Shown here piece after piece: positions 22,101-33,156 of a DNA stretch of 64,000 nt; position 1 is the first letter of the stretch; every line of letters begins with the position of its first letter. This DNA comes from Mesostigma viride (Eukaryota > Streptophyta > Mesostigmatophyceae > Mesostigmatales > Mesostigmataceae): contig RPFO01000380.1 of the NCBI GenBank assembly GCA_009746045.1, positions 587,388 through 651,387 of the forward strand, written 5' to 3'. Made by a program: the position numbers and the translations under genes. The notes under the pieces are model-generated. The model was not told the DNA's origin. It was given only the letters and a program-made list of their open reading frames with translations, and made no database searches.

Positions 22101-24683
22101 CAATGTTGCTGGAGGGAGGTCAATCGACCGCACCCGTACATACAAGGGGCAATTATTTATGCGTCATACCCAAAACAGGAAGAAACTGTGCCACCACTGA
22201 CCTTGCCATCAACATGGACGGAGTTGGAGACCAACTGCAGCGCGGCATTTGCAAGGGCACAGGCTGTGTTGTTCATCAGGTCCACCGCTGGACTCCCCGA
22301 TCCCGAGTTTTCTTCCTTGCACAAAGCATCCACTTCCGTGATTGTCGCGTCCTTGGCTGCCAACTGCGGCAATGAGGCCAGTGCTCGCTTCAGCAGGAAC
22401 TCGGCAATTGCAATCACGGTGGGCCCTGGCACGATTTCCAGGCCTACACATGCTTGCCCCGCATGTGCCTCCCCCACGTCTGCATCCACCGCAGTTGACA
22501 TGCTTGCTCGCAGCTCCTCTCTGCCGCTGGCTTCGTTGCCATGTTCCTCCACCCGCTGCCTCTTGCCTTTCCGATCCTGTTCCTCGAGCTTCTTCGCCGC
22601 CTCTCTTTCACTCTCTTCCTCTCTCTTTTCTGCTGCCTCTCGTGCCCTGCTCCAGGTAATGATGTGCTTCCTTAGGCGTTCTTTCTGCATTACCGAAATT
22701 GGACGATATGCACGTCAAAGGAAAGCCAACCAAGCAGCAACATTACCAACCATGTAGCGGCAGGGTCAGTGCAGAGGCCAGCACCATAACTGCCTTTGTC
22801 TTGTACTCCTACCACACACATTAGGGAAGACTGCTGGCATGGCAGCCTGCATCACAGCAATAAATTGCCGCCAACTAAAATAAGAGAGTGACTCACCGCT
22901 ACACTTCCCTGAAGTGTACTGGTCACAACTCCATTCTTTACAAATTTCAGGCTGCTCCACAGCTTGGGATTTTGTTGATGCCATTTTTTCAATTCCTGTT
23001 CCATGTATATTGCCCCCGCCTCACGCTTCCATGGGTCGCCATGTACGTCAAACTTTGCTGATGCTTCAGAGAAGTCAAGCGGTTCTTTGCATTCCCTCAC
23101 CTGTATTCAACGGCAACGCCAAAACGGAATCCCAACGCATGCGGAGCGGGGGAACAAGTCAGAAATCAACGCTGCCACGGTGAGACGGCAGATGATGAGG
23201 CAGACACGACAATGCACTGGGTGCATGGCAACTATGTGAACACTGACGGTAGCACTCACATGCCTAACCAGCATTTTCTCTGTTTCCCCCGGGTTAGAGT
23301 GTAAGGCCTATGCCAACCAAGGTAAACAACAAAACAAAACATCCTAAACTGCCCTAACTGACATGGGCAACAAACATGGCCAATGGAGGACAAGGAACCA
23401 AGTAGGATCATCCAACTGGATCACGGTATTATGGCAGCTTGCGTGCAGTAAATTATATCAAGCATGGTTGGCTCACCACATTGAAGTATTGTCACATCAT
23501 TACAACAAGGGAAAGTCAGAAATCAACGCTGCCACGGTGAGCCGGCAGATGATGGGGCAGACACGACAATGCACTGGGTGCATGGCAACTATGTGAACAC
23601 TGACGGTAGCACTCACGTGCCTAACCAGCATTTTCTCTGTTTCCCCCGGGTTAGAGTGTAAGGCCTATGCCAACCAAGGTAAACAACAAAACAACACATC
23701 CTAAACTGCCCTAACTGACATGGGCAACAAACATGGCCAATGGAGGACAAGGAACCAAGTAGGATCATCCAACTGGATCACGGTATTATGGCAGCTTGCG
23801 TGCAGTAAATTATATCAAGCATGGTTGGCTCACCACATTGAAGTATTGTCACATCATTACAACAAGGGAAAGTCAGAAATCAACGCTGCCACGGTGAGCC
23901 GGCAGATGATGAGGCAGACACGACAATGCACTGGGTGCATGGCAACTATGTGAACACTGACGGTAGCACTCACGTGCCTAACCAGCATTTTCTCTGTTTC
24001 CCCCGGGTTAGAGTGTAAGGCCTATGCCAACCCAGCTCAACAACAAAACAACACATCATAAACTGCGCTAACTGACATGGGCAAAAAACATGGCCAATGG
24101 AGGACAGGGAACCAAGTAGGATCATCCAACAGGATCACGGTATTATGGCAGCTTGCACGCAGCAGATCATATCAAGCATGGTTGGCTCACCACATTGAAG
24201 TATTGTCACATCATTACAACAAGGGTAAGCTCAAATAAACTAGTCGTGGCCACTATCTACAGGCAGTATAACGAATGCAACCCATGCAACATGGTGCTCA
24301 CTACAACGCTTCCTTATCTGCGCAATAAAAAGTACAGGGACATTGCATGGCAGCCCCTCAGCTTTTGAGCGCTGTGATGCCGCTGCGACGATAGGGTGGT
24401 CAACTGCGACGATAGGGTGAACACAACCATACCCACATCATCCTTGCCACAATACGTTTTATGAATCCCCTCAAACCTTTGCGAGAAGCTATAGTCTGCG
24501 ACAGCGTCCCCTGGCGACGACATATACGCATATGCGTTCTCAGCTACTATATTCATTAATTCCCATGGCAGCCGTCTTGTGAGGGGTCCGACGTACCTTT
24601 GCTGCCAGAGATTCTTCTGCGAATGCGGTTGCCGCTGTGCGCTTTGCCACCCAGCGTGCTTCCCAGGCCCGCGCGTCCTCCAT
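19102..24683 (-). CDS. Repeat-rich hypothetical multi-exon protein
   Basis: Candidate first exon 24683-24597 encodes MEDARAWEARWVAKRTATAF and ends in a clean GTACGT donor. Further exons include about 23098-22897 (LDFSEASAKFDVHGDPWKRE, donor GTGAGT), 22686-22170 (basic coiled segment, then TVIAIAEFLLKRALASLPQL), and one from about 22000 down, dominated by a Lys/Glu/Gly repeat of about 22-26 residues (KVERGKQEEAGEAKDEEG type). An acidic stretch SSEEEEDEEAEP and a C-terminal domain of about 250 residues with a CxxC and KHFTALLPASEW follow. Reading continues past the apparent stop at 19230 if one G is added to the G6 run at 19262-19267, giving VDNWNEHDGIAAKGNN and a stop at 19102-19104. Frames also slip in the repeat's G-runs. 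I do not recognise the family. The HFTAL box faintly recalls ubiquitin-protease His boxes, but that is only a guess. Internal exons within the 357-bp repeats are unresolved. Confidence 0.5.
20225..21925 (-). repeat. Coding minisatellite (Lys/Glu/Gly repeat units of about 66-80 bp)
   Basis: On the minus strand about two dozen imperfect copies encode variants of KVEQGKQGQAGKGKAEEGSS and KVERGKQEEAGEAKDEEGSS. Copies differ by block substitution (QGQAGKG versus EEAGEA) and by the length of a G6-G7 run, which moves the frame between copies. The plus-strand Pro/Leu/Ser ORFs over this stretch are shadows. Confidence 0.8.
23156..24226. repeat. Three tandem copies of a 357-bp repeat
   Basis: Units begin AAGTCAGAAATCAACGCTGCC at 23156, 23513 and 23870, an exact 357-bp period with a few substitutions; the third copy is the most diverged. 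They lie in the 5' half of the minus-strand gene and probably in introns, though they could carry a duplicated exon. Confidence 0.9.
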
Positions 24684-24779
24684 CGATACACAACAGAGGC
24701 TGTCCTGACTGCGAAAGACTTAATTACCAATGTCTTCGTCGTCTTCTACGTCTTCCACAGTGTGCAGGCGTAGCTAGCC

Positions 24780-25110
24780 AGCTATGTCGCGGTTTACGAT
24801 CCAGTTAACGATAACGGCCCCGTAACCAGCCCAGTACCTAATATTGGGGCAGCTATGGCGCCGTACCCACTACCTGACCCGTCCCGTATACCCCAACGTA
24901 ACCTGAACCGAAGCCGTTCACGCCCCCGTAAACATAACTGGCCCAGTTATTGGGCCGTACCGAATCTCGGGGCCAATATTCCGAATGGTACCGTAACCGG
25001 TCCGGTAACCTAAACCGCCAACGAATACGGACCCGTAACCTGCCCCGTCGAAGTTACCGGGCAGGTTACGGGGGCGTCGAAGTTACCGGACAGGTTACGG
25101 GGGCTTCAAA
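24780..25110. repeat. Degenerate CCGTAAC / GTTAC-rich block
   Basis: About 330 bp dominated by variants of CCCGTAACC, CCAGTTA and GGTTACGGG on both strands, with no ORF. Its right part holds two tandem copies of a unit of about 28 bp, GTCGAAGTTACCGG(A)CAGG followed by TTACGGGGG, and a short inverted match (CCCGTAACCTGCCC ... GGGCAGGTTACGGG). Confidence 0.6.
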
Positions 25111-25490
25111 TTAACTCCTAGTGTGATGGCAAGGGAGGGGAAGCAGGTGCGAAAGGGGTGGATCAGGAGCCGACTTTGGAGGAGAAACGGGCTGCCCTAC
25201 TGAAGCATGTGTGGTCTGCCATGCAAGCATACTCTGTCTTATTTGGCCACCTATCCAGTGGAACACATCTTTTTCCTGCATTTGGTGCCTAATGAGCCTG
25301 AGCCTGCTAGTGGTCATTCTGTCAATGCTGTCAGTTCTACTGTCACCACTGAGCAACAACAGCAGCATGTCACCCCATGCACACCTGGATTTGTACTCCA
25401 CCACTAGTACAAATTGACTTTTTTTCAACTTTGTTATTTTGTACCTCTCTTAGGTCCAAAGGTAGGAGGTAAGTGTCTCATCATGTTTTG
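25111..25490 (+). other. Possible coding remnant, otherwise nothing recognised
   Basis: A plus-strand ORF at 25207-25407 reads HTLSYLATYPVEHIFFLHLV and ends VTPCTPGFVLHH. An overlapping frame gives EEKRAALLKHVWSAMQAYSVLF. Composition looks coding, but there is no start or splice context, so I do not call a gene. Confidence 0.25.
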
Positions 25491-25495
25491 ACACC

Positions 25496-25861
25496 GTTGC
25501 ACCGTTGCACCGTTGCACCGTTGCACCGTTGCACCGTTGCACCATAAAACTACCATTTTATGATTTTGTATGGTGTCACGAGGTAACCTAACGTCCAATA
25601 CTAATGTTATATTGCCCACAAGCACTGCCCAACGTGGGGTGCCACTGTGCCACCGTTGCACCGTTGCACCGTTGCACCGTTGCACCGTTGCACCGTTGCA
25701 CCATAAAACTACCATTTTATGATTTTGTATGGTGTCACGAGGTAACATAACGTCCAATACTAATGTTATATTGCCCACAAGCACTGCCCAACGTGGGGTG
25801 CCACCGTTGCACCGTTGCACCGTTGCACCGTTGCACCGTTGCACCGTTGCACCGTTGCACC
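25496..25861. repeat. Three octamer (GTTGCACC)n arrays in a 159-bp tandem unit
   Basis: Perfect octamer arrays lie at 25496-25543 (6 copies), 25655-25702 (6 copies) and 25806-25861 (7 copies). Between them lies a duplicated spacer starting ATAAAACTACCATTTTATG and ending CAACGTGGGGTGCCAC. The first two arrays are 159 bp apart. Confidence 0.9.
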
Positions 25862-25965
25862 GTGCCATGGTGACATGTCTTGACACATCATTTGTTGACT
25901 TTTCCTACGCAAGTAATGCAAGCACATGGCAAAATAAAATATTGATGATGATTACTTGAGACAAA

Positions 25966-26029
25966 TGGGTGGTCCCACGCGGAATGGGGTAGATTTTTGC
26001 AAGAAAAAAACGCTAATTTCAATCGTCCG
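25966..26029 (+). repeat. Left inverted repeat of the candidate giant element
   Basis: Starts TGGGTGGTCCCACGCGG and matches 56206-56278 in inverted orientation. Similarity fades into a region rich in CGAAATT/CCGAAA motifs on both sides. Confidence 0.75.
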
Positions 26030-26414
26030 AAAACCGGACATTGCGCCGAAATTCTTGCCGAAAATTTGGCAGCCGAGCGAATTTTTCGCCCGACGGACTT
26101 TGCGCCGAAATTTTGTGTCTGCCGTGCTTCGAACTCAACCGACTCCTGCTGTTGCGTGCACTTTGTCCGATGCCTGCAGGCCACGCACGAATTTTGCGAC
26201 CGAAATATGACGACTAGACAAGTTTATCGACGACCTACATCGATCTATTGCCACTTTTGAAGTCCTTGGCTTGCTAGCAGCTTTTGATTATCAATGCCGG
26301 GAACAAAATTGCCGAAATTTTTTATTGAATCAGTACATATATGTGCACATGTCCGTAATTTTATCATTCGCAATTTTGACATTGTCGGAGTATTTGACAA
26401 CTTAGGCATTGCGC

Positions 26415-27017
26415 CTAGAAAAAGGTGCCCCATCCGTCGATGTCAAAATCGCCGAAGGAGTACACTCCCTGGAACTGGTCTCCCCTGTAGTTGGGAGGCT
26501 CGCCTGTATACATTTTGGTGTTCCACTTGGCCCCGCCGTTCTCCGCAGCAGCCAGGAACTCCTGCTGGGCCTCGGCCCTCAGGCGCATCATTGATACATT
26601 GGGAGAGCCCGGAATTTCCGTGCTCTCCACCACCACTCTCGCCTGATTGTCAGGCACGCATTGGTAAGCAGGGTTCAAATCTGAATCGGGTGGCACCAGA
26701 TCGATCATGCCATTGCCGAACGCAATGACACCTGCACCCCACTGTGCAGAAGGTCCGAGCAACTCTACATCAATTCTGATGTTTGCAGCGTGCTCATTTT
26801 TGTCGACCATCACATAGGTATGCTGAGAACCGAAAATATTGCTCTGCTCCATTTGTGACAGTGTTAAATTTCGGCAAGGTTGGCTGATTGCAATCGACAG
26901 GAAATTGGTGACCCCGACAGCCAGACGCGCAAGGGTTATAACTGCAGGTAGAACCCAAAATTTGTCGATAAGGAGTAATGGAAGGGCACGACCACCAGTC
27001 ACTAGTATTCGCTTCAC
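26415..27017 (-). CDS. Hypothetical protein exon
   Basis: The ORF carries a coding-like stretch from about 26870 downward: QMEQSNIFGSQHTYVMVDKN, then IRIDVELLGPS, PAYQCVPDNQARVVVESTEI and a C-terminus GVYSFGDFDIDGWGTFF. The N-terminal third may be intronic, since an overlapping frame is equally open there. I do not recognise the family. It lies between the left inverted repeat and the transposase-like gene on the same strand, so it may be a second element protein or an additional downstream exon. Confidence 0.4.
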   Translation of the reverse strand: MKRILVTGGRALPLLLIDKFWVLPAVITLARLAVGVTNFLSIAISQPCRNLTLSQMEQSNIFGSQHTYVMVDKNEHAANIRIDVELLGPSAQWGAGVIAFGNGMIDLVPPDSDLNPAYQCVPDNQARVVVESTEIPGSPNVSMMRLRAEAQQEFLAAAENGGAKWNTKMYTGEPPNYRGDQFQGVYSFGDFDIDGWGTFF

Positions 27018-27172
27018 CGGACACCTGTTTCAGCTTCCGGATAAAATTCAGCAAGAGCAGCGGCGATTAGATACTAAATATTGCGTTATTGGTTCGTACC
27101 GTACCCAGACAAAAATTGTACTAGTGACGCAATTGTACTAGGCGGAATGACAACTGCGCCCGGCAAATAAGT

Positions 27173-27387
27173 ATTTATTGCTCCAACCCCACAAAAAACT
27201 TGTTCCGGAGCTGTTCGAAGCGAAGAGCACTGCAAGGGATCGGACCCGAGCCAGATTTGAGTGCGGAACATGATGGCTGGCCTACCTCACTCCGAACATC
27301 AATGTGGACCCGGGTTCGAAACCTGTCAGTGCTATTCGCTTCGAACAGTTCCGGAACGATTTTTTTTGTGGGGGTGGAGCAATAAAT
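27173..27387. mobile_element. MITE-like foldback repeat (215 bp)
   Basis: The left end ATTTATTGCTCCAACCCCAC... and right end ...GTGGGGGTGGAGCAATAAAT are inverted repeats of about 65 bp per arm: ATTTATTGCTCC, CCCCACAAAAAA, GTTCCGGAxCTGTTCGAAGC, GAAxAGCACTG. Pairing weakens toward the centre. There is no coding capacity. Confidence 0.75.
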
Positions 27388-27679
27388 TCTCGACATGCAG
27401 AAACAAATGTCGAATAGATTGTGCAAAAAAATATCAAAAATCCTTATCATTATTTAAATATACAGCATAAAATTATGTTGCAGTAAAAAATAACTGTTAA
27501 TTGAAGGCCGCAAAAAATTATCAACTACCCTTAAACTTGACCACAGAAAGATCTCGAAAAATATATACAATATATGCGGCCACCTTTTTACACCCTACTG
27601 AAGCCCCACTCTAAAGATATAATACGAGCCGAAACTAGGGCGTCGTCTACCCGCAGCGAGACCCCAAATTCTTGTTAAT

Positions 27680-30600
27680 TTAAGTCGGTGCCGGCCCCTC
27701 CGGGGCTTCATCCTTGATCACCAGCGTAGTAAGCCACTTGTCGAGCTCCTTGCTCATCCTGATGTCGGCACACATTCCGTCGCTGCGGACGCGTGCTTCT
27801 AGCCGGAGAGCCGGAGCGACGCAGAGATAGCAATTCACAAGCTCGGGCTGGCGTGACGGTGGCCAATCCTCAACGTTGAGCGTGAAATGCAGGGGGTCAT
27901 GCTTATCCCGCTTCCAAATCCGAACGGGAAGAATGCCGTTCCCGGCGAGGAACAGCTCCTTCTCACGTCCGTTCCGGCCCTCGACCCACCTCTCGAAGTT
28001 CTCGTCTAACACGATCGGCCCGGCTTCGCTTACAACCTCAGCCAACCAGAACGGGTGGATGGGATCGTGATCCGTGTCCTTGTCCGATGGAACTGCCACA
28101 TAGTCGTGGAGTCTCATCTGCCGGCCCATCGCCTCCCGCTTGTCCTTCAGCTGCTCCCCCCGCGTCACCATGCGAACCGGAGGGTTGGGCTGGCTCGGTG
28201 GCAGCAAACGGACAGTTTTCATCGAGCTTCCTGCATCATTGAACTCGATGATAAACGACCACTCGCTTAGACATCCCTCAAACCGCCCAGCCAAACAGGG
28301 CGGACAGTAGCAGGAATAGCGCCTAATCATCAAAAGGCCAGGGTCGGACTTGTCCAGTCGCCACCAATGCGCCTTCTTGATGCCAGGCACCTCCTCAACC
28401 TCCGCGCGTCGGCCGGACTCGACGTCCTGTCATCAAATAGTTAGGGCAAAAAGAATACCGTTCAAGTTAGCAAAATTGACCAAAAATCAATAAAACAGGG
28501 TATAGCTGCAGAGAGACCCCATTCGAATCATAATAACAACGTACGACAAGATATCAAGTGATCAAAATTCGACACAGGGTATAGCTGCAGAGAGACCCCA
28601 TTCGTATCATAATAACAACGTACGACAAGATATCAAGTGATCGAAATTCGACACAGGGTATAGCTGCAGAGAGACCCCTTCATACCGAAAGAACAAGCGA
28701 AATTTCATACCTAAAAGAAAAGCAACCCATGGACAGTATATAGGGTCTCTCTGCAGAGATACCTTTATTGGGTTTGAATTTTTATAGAACAGCGGCAGTT
28801 GACGTCTTAAAACCTGAAATAACACACAATTCCGTACCGGGGGTAAAAGGAAGAAGTGGCGAGTGACGTTCTCGGCCCGCGCGCGGGCCGACTCCCTGCT
28901 CGATGTCTTGCCGCCCTGCCAGTTCTGGTTCAAGTAGGCGACTAGCTGGTGGGTCTCAAGTATGTGCTGGTTTTCGGGAATCCTCTGCATTTCCCTCAAG
29001 ACGCACTTGCACTTCGCTCCTTGACCATCCACCTCCCCCTTCCCATGCTGCTCCCCCATGTAGTGGAACTCAAAGGCCTGCAGGTCGGGATCCCCCATGA
29101 GCAGACCGTTAATCTGGTTAATCACGTACCTGGACTTAAACTGCACCGCGCAGTTGTCCGAGCACATGTACAGGTTTCGCACCTCTACCCCTACTTCTAC
29201 CCGCAGGGTTTCCAGAATCTTGCGAAGAGCGTATACGAGTGCGCGCTCGCCCCGCTTGATACTGGAATCCCCCAGGAAAAAGAAGACGCGCTTTTCCAGC
29301 TCGCCGTTGAGCCGATAACGCACGATCATGGGCATCAGGATGTGGCTGCGCTTGTGGAAGTACTGCGACTGCAGTTGGACGTAGCTGCTGTTCTCGTAGT
29401 TCTCGGCCCAGTCGCCGTGCACGAGCACGTCCCCCTCTCTCAGATTCTTCTCCCGATCCTTGATTGTATCCGCCTGCGACCAGGCCGTAAAGCAGTGCAC
29501 GGTGAACTTGTCCCACCTCTTAAGAATCTCGTCCCGCAGCTCAGCTGGGGTGGACCTCATTTGGACTTGCTCGGGCCGCTTCACCTTCTTCGCCGCCCTG
29601 CCATCGGTCTCGCCCTGTTTCGCAAAGGTCCGCAGACAGTTTCGATTTGCAATAAAATCGCATTTCGATCATAACTGCAACTCACAAAGGGTCTCGCTGC
29701 AGCTATAGGTCACAAAAACAAAAAGTCAACAACATTTTAACGGAGAAATAAATCGAAACCTACTCACCCTCACCCCTCGGGTCACAGTCTGCTCCACCAT
29801 CTCGAACTTGAACCAATTCAGAATCTCCGTGGAATTCTTGTCCCGATCACACTGCACCCAGTTATTATGGATGCCGCATGATTCCTCAGGACAGAACCCC
29901 TCCACACACGCCATCTTCAGTATGCGGTGAACCCTCTCCGTCCTCGGCACCCCATCTTCGTCCTCCACCAGCCTCTCAGAAATGTCGAGGTCTTCCAGGT
30001 CCCGTCCCCGCCATTCATCTTCCCCCTCCCCCTCTTCCATCCCCCCGCCCATTCCGCCCCCTTCACGCAGCCCGTTATCCCTGCCGTCAGTCTCGGCGGA
30101 CACCGGGCAGTGAAAGTGCTTGATCCAGTCCGTCGAGTGAATGGCTTTCCACATTCCGCAAGTACCGTCCGGCTGTCTGTACTTGGAGCATCCCGCACAC
30201 TCCGCGCCACACTTGCAGTTCTTGCCGTGGTTCGCATTGCAGTGCTTGGTCCACGCCCCCATGGCCGACTGCATGGTGACGTGCTTCTCACACGCGCACA
30301 GGTTCCTCTCCTTCCACTTGCCCTTGATGCAATCGGGCGCGTATTTGCAGAAGGTCGTGTAGCCCACGTGAATGCCCACGTCCTTATCATACTGGTCACT
30401 CCTTTTGTTCCAGTACGCATGCTTTTCGAGAAAGTGATTGTACATGTCCTCCTTGGAGGTCATGTAATAGCGCGCTCCCTCAACGGCGACGAGCACCCCG
30501 CGATTGCCATGACCCTCCCTGCTGTAAGTGCGCTTGACATCCTTCATCTGGGAGGAGGCGCGCGACTCATCATCGTGCATCCACGCGTCCACTATCGCGT

Positions 30601-31333
30601 CAATCACGAATTGCGGCAAAGGGCGCCCCTTGCGAGCCTGCGCGTGTCTGAGGTAGTCCAACTTCTGCTGCCTTCGTATCGCGCGAATTCCGCGAATCTT
30701 CTTGGCGTCCATCCCCGTCAGGTTCTCCAACTCCGCGGCCGAAAACTCCTTCTCCAAGTCGTCACCACAGTAAAGCGTGGACATCAGCACCATCCTGACG
30801 TCTCTGTCTGCGTCGCTTTTGGTCAGACCATCAAAAAAGCCGTTAATCCGAGCCACCCAGAACCTGTTCAGTTCTGCCATCCGCTCCTGATTGTAAAGCT
30901 TTTTCGCCTCCTCATGATACTTCCCGTGACCTAGTTCAGCGGCCCTAGAGTTAAAGCCAGCAATCATCTGGTCGAAAGCCGGCCCCCGCCCCTCGGGTTT
31001 TGTCATCGCCTGAGCCGCTTCAAACGCCTGGTCAGCGAAATATTCCCCAATAACCCTCTTTGATTTCGAGTATTCTCCCGGCCGCTTGACTTCCTTGGCT
31101 TCAGGCTGCGCTGGATTCTGGTTCTCATCTCCGAAAACCCTTTTTGCGCCAGTTGACTGCTTCGTCCCGGTGTTCAACTTAATTGCACTGAATCCTGGAC
31201 GACCGGACGCAAGGGCGAAAACTCCCACCCGTTCGCGTGCTGCATGCCATGACGACCGGCACAACGAAATCCATGCAAATCGAGTATCGTTGGGAAAAGC
31301 GACAATTACAGACAAAGTTCGAAAGTGTATCAT
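27680..31333 (-). CDS. DDE / RNase-H-like transposase, three exons
   Basis: Exon 1 is 31333-29774: basic N-terminus, helical DNA-binding-like part, Cys/His cluster (CACEKHVTMQ, CKCGAECAGC). Exon 2 is 29614-28814, with the putative catalytic stretch: HGDWAENYENS, YMCSDNCAVQFKS and HGKGEVDGQGAK. These fit the pattern of a transposon-derived family with DxxENY, SDxxxxQFK and HGKxxxDGxGxxxK motifs. Exon 3 is 28426-27680: EEVPGIKKAHWWRL, IRRYSCYCPPCLAG and a BAH/chromo-like HPFWLAEVV. Donors are GTGAGG and GTTTTA, acceptors ACAG, and both introns (29773-29615, 28813-28427) are phase 0 with the frame open throughout. Upstream mini-exons (around 31690-31630 and 31430-31400) are possible, so the start is uncertain. 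The gene looks intact and is the best candidate to mobilise the surrounding element. Confidence 0.65.
28498..28764. repeat. Four 22-bp palindrome copies in transposase intron 2
   Basis: Copies at 28498, 28577, 28656 and 28743. The first three are GGGTATAGCTG followed by CAGAGAGACCC, in a tandem unit of about 79 bp. The fourth is GGGTCTCTCTG followed by CAGAGATACC. Another copy lies at 29689-29710 in intron 1. Confidence 0.9.
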
Positions 31334-31348
31334 TTTTTACCACGATTG

Positions 31349-31607
31349 GGGTCTAGCTGCAGCTAGACCCTTAGAGGGGCTTTTTCCGTTAGACGAAAAG
31401 ATTACCTGATGTGGTGAACTTAGCATACCCCGACCAAGATTGGGGTCTCGCTGCAGCTAGACCCTTCATTGCGGCGTGCGATTGTTAAATCACAGACTTC
31501 TGATTCATTAATTTTATAGCAACCATAAAGAGGGTCTAGCTGCAGCGAGACCCTTGAATTTAAGCTATTGCTTGTGGTTATAAATGGTCTAGCTGCAGAG
31601 AGACCCC
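31349..31607. repeat. Four palindrome copies upstream of the transposase gene
   Basis: Copies at 31349-31370 (perfect: GGGTCTAGCTG then CAGCTAGACCC), 31443, 31532 and 31586. They lie just 5' of the assigned start codon. A fifth, degenerate copy is at 31976. Confidence 0.9.
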
Positions 31608-31689
31608 AATAAGGACGAAAAGATTTCAGGTTTTCCTCACCTTCGCGGCTCATTCTCTTATTAGTTCTCCCAGAACACTCAGATACCTG

Positions 31690-32032
31690 CATGGCGAGAA
31701 TAACAAAAATAACACAGTAGCATTGATAAAATTGTTTATCAGAAAATATATATACTAATTACAGTATATTTTGCAAAAGATTTTATAATATATTGTGAAT
31801 AGCATGGTTAAATTCCACATACTTTAATAATATGGTATGTTAAAGTATATAGAATCATTATTTAGTAAATGATTTACAAGAAAAAGTGGTATAGACTATT
31901 ATTATTATATAGTTCGGCAATCTATGATAGTAAGACATACCGGATGTCAGGTTTATCAGCGGCCTCCAGGGCTATAGCGTCTCGCTGCAGCGTGACCGTT
32001 TGGTGCTATGACTGATTTCAGTAGATGTGCAG
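31690..32032. other. AT-rich intergenic stretch
   Basis: Strongly AT-rich (TATATATAC, ATTATTATTATATAG) and without coding signal. It marks the divergent region between the two main genes of the candidate element. A degenerate palindrome lies at 31976-31997. Confidence 0.5.
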
Positions 32033-32118
32033 AAAAAAATTTATTTCCATGACCACACCAGGAATCGAACCCAGAACCTCATTGTACATTTCTGCATGGT
32101 AACGATGTCAGCCAAACA
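32033..32118 (-). ncRNA. tRNA-derived Pol III-like unit (SINE-like or tRNA relic)
   Basis: On the minus strand an A-box-like TGGCTGACATCG (32114-32103) is followed by a perfect B box GGTTCGATTCC (32071-32061) and a T7 tract (32039-32033) that could terminate Pol III. The T-arm pairs only with wobbles and the acceptor strands do not match, so this is not a functional tRNA. Confidence 0.35.
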
Positions 32119-32439
32119 TCCGAATGTTCCCAGGTAAATGGGCTGGAGGTCGTCTCTTTTTATACCTGCGGCCACAAGCACGGGTGACGGCATATTGGAT
32201 GTCGTCCAATCCGCTAGCTTGGTTCCAAAAGATGGGATCGAGCTTTTGCACCAGCGCCGCGCTTCCAGTTTTCAGTTCCGTGGGGAGGAACGAGGATGCC
32301 ACGTTTCCAATTTTTTCAATACCGTTCAGCCCTGTGACGCCGCGTCCGGTTTGCGAATTGCGACCGTCCCATCGCCCATCGAAAAAGAAGCGCAGCCGCA
32401 GAGAGACCCCATAGCTAATAGTAACCAGCTGCAACCGTT

Positions 32440-33155
32440 TGCATGCTACCTGCTTTTTTACAACATCGCTTTGCTACCTGTGCATAACGAAAGGAAATCG
32501 GTCTTCAAGCAATTAAGGCAATCGGTCTTCATTTTCCCGCATAAAGAAAAAAGGTGAGCTTTTGCCGCATCGTGGATGGTAGGCTGACAAACTGCGTTCT
32601 ATCAAAAACGGCAACTAAACAGCGCATGCACGCCGACGACACAGTTAGCCAGCTGGGCGAAGACATGTCCTTGCTGCCATCGCAAGAAACTCTATGTTGC
32701 AGCAAGAGTGATAAAAATGTCTGGCTTCCTTCTTTTCGTTGCTAGCGAAACCCTGCAGACATCTCGGTAGAGTCAGCTAAGCCGATCCTAATCCACATCT
32801 GGCATCCATCCCTTTAGTCTAGTTGCCATGGAGCGTTTCTTGGTCTCGCACATGTCGATCATGGTGGTGCTAGGCTTTCACTTGGGTCACCCTTTCCATG
32901 TTTGCTATGCCTTTGGTCTGGTTAGGTTGTAGGTGTAGATGTGCACATACTGCATTTGCTGCGTTTCTAATCGGTGCTCCTGTTTGATGCTTTTTTTCCC
33001 CTTCATATCGTTTCGACGTTTGCATGCTACCTGCCGGATTATAACATCGGACGTTGCTACCTGCCTGCATAACGATAGTTTGCAAGAAATCTTCATTTTG
33101 CCGAAACACAAAAAAAGGTGATCTTTTGCCGCAACGTGGATGGTAGGCTGACTAA
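32440..33155. repeat. Direct repeat pair of about 140 bp
   Basis: 32440-32592 and 33018-33155 share TTTGCATGCTACCTGC, TTGCTACCTG, TGCATAACGA, TCTTCATTTT, AAAAAAGGTGA and CTTTTGCCGCAxCGTGGATGG. The second copy directly precedes the 30-bp minisatellite. Sequence between them holds no gene that I can support. Confidence 0.7.
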
Positions 33156-33156
33156 A

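Noticed and set aside
20138-22375. Plus-strand Pro/Leu/Ser-rich ORFs over the minus-strand repeat region
   Set aside because: They are the complement of the Lys/Glu/Gly coding repeat. The minus strand has the splice sites and flanking globular coding sequence.
32041-32118. Functional tRNA gene
   Set aside because: The acceptor strands do not pair and no proper anticodon stem forms. Only the A/B boxes and terminator resemble a tRNA gene.
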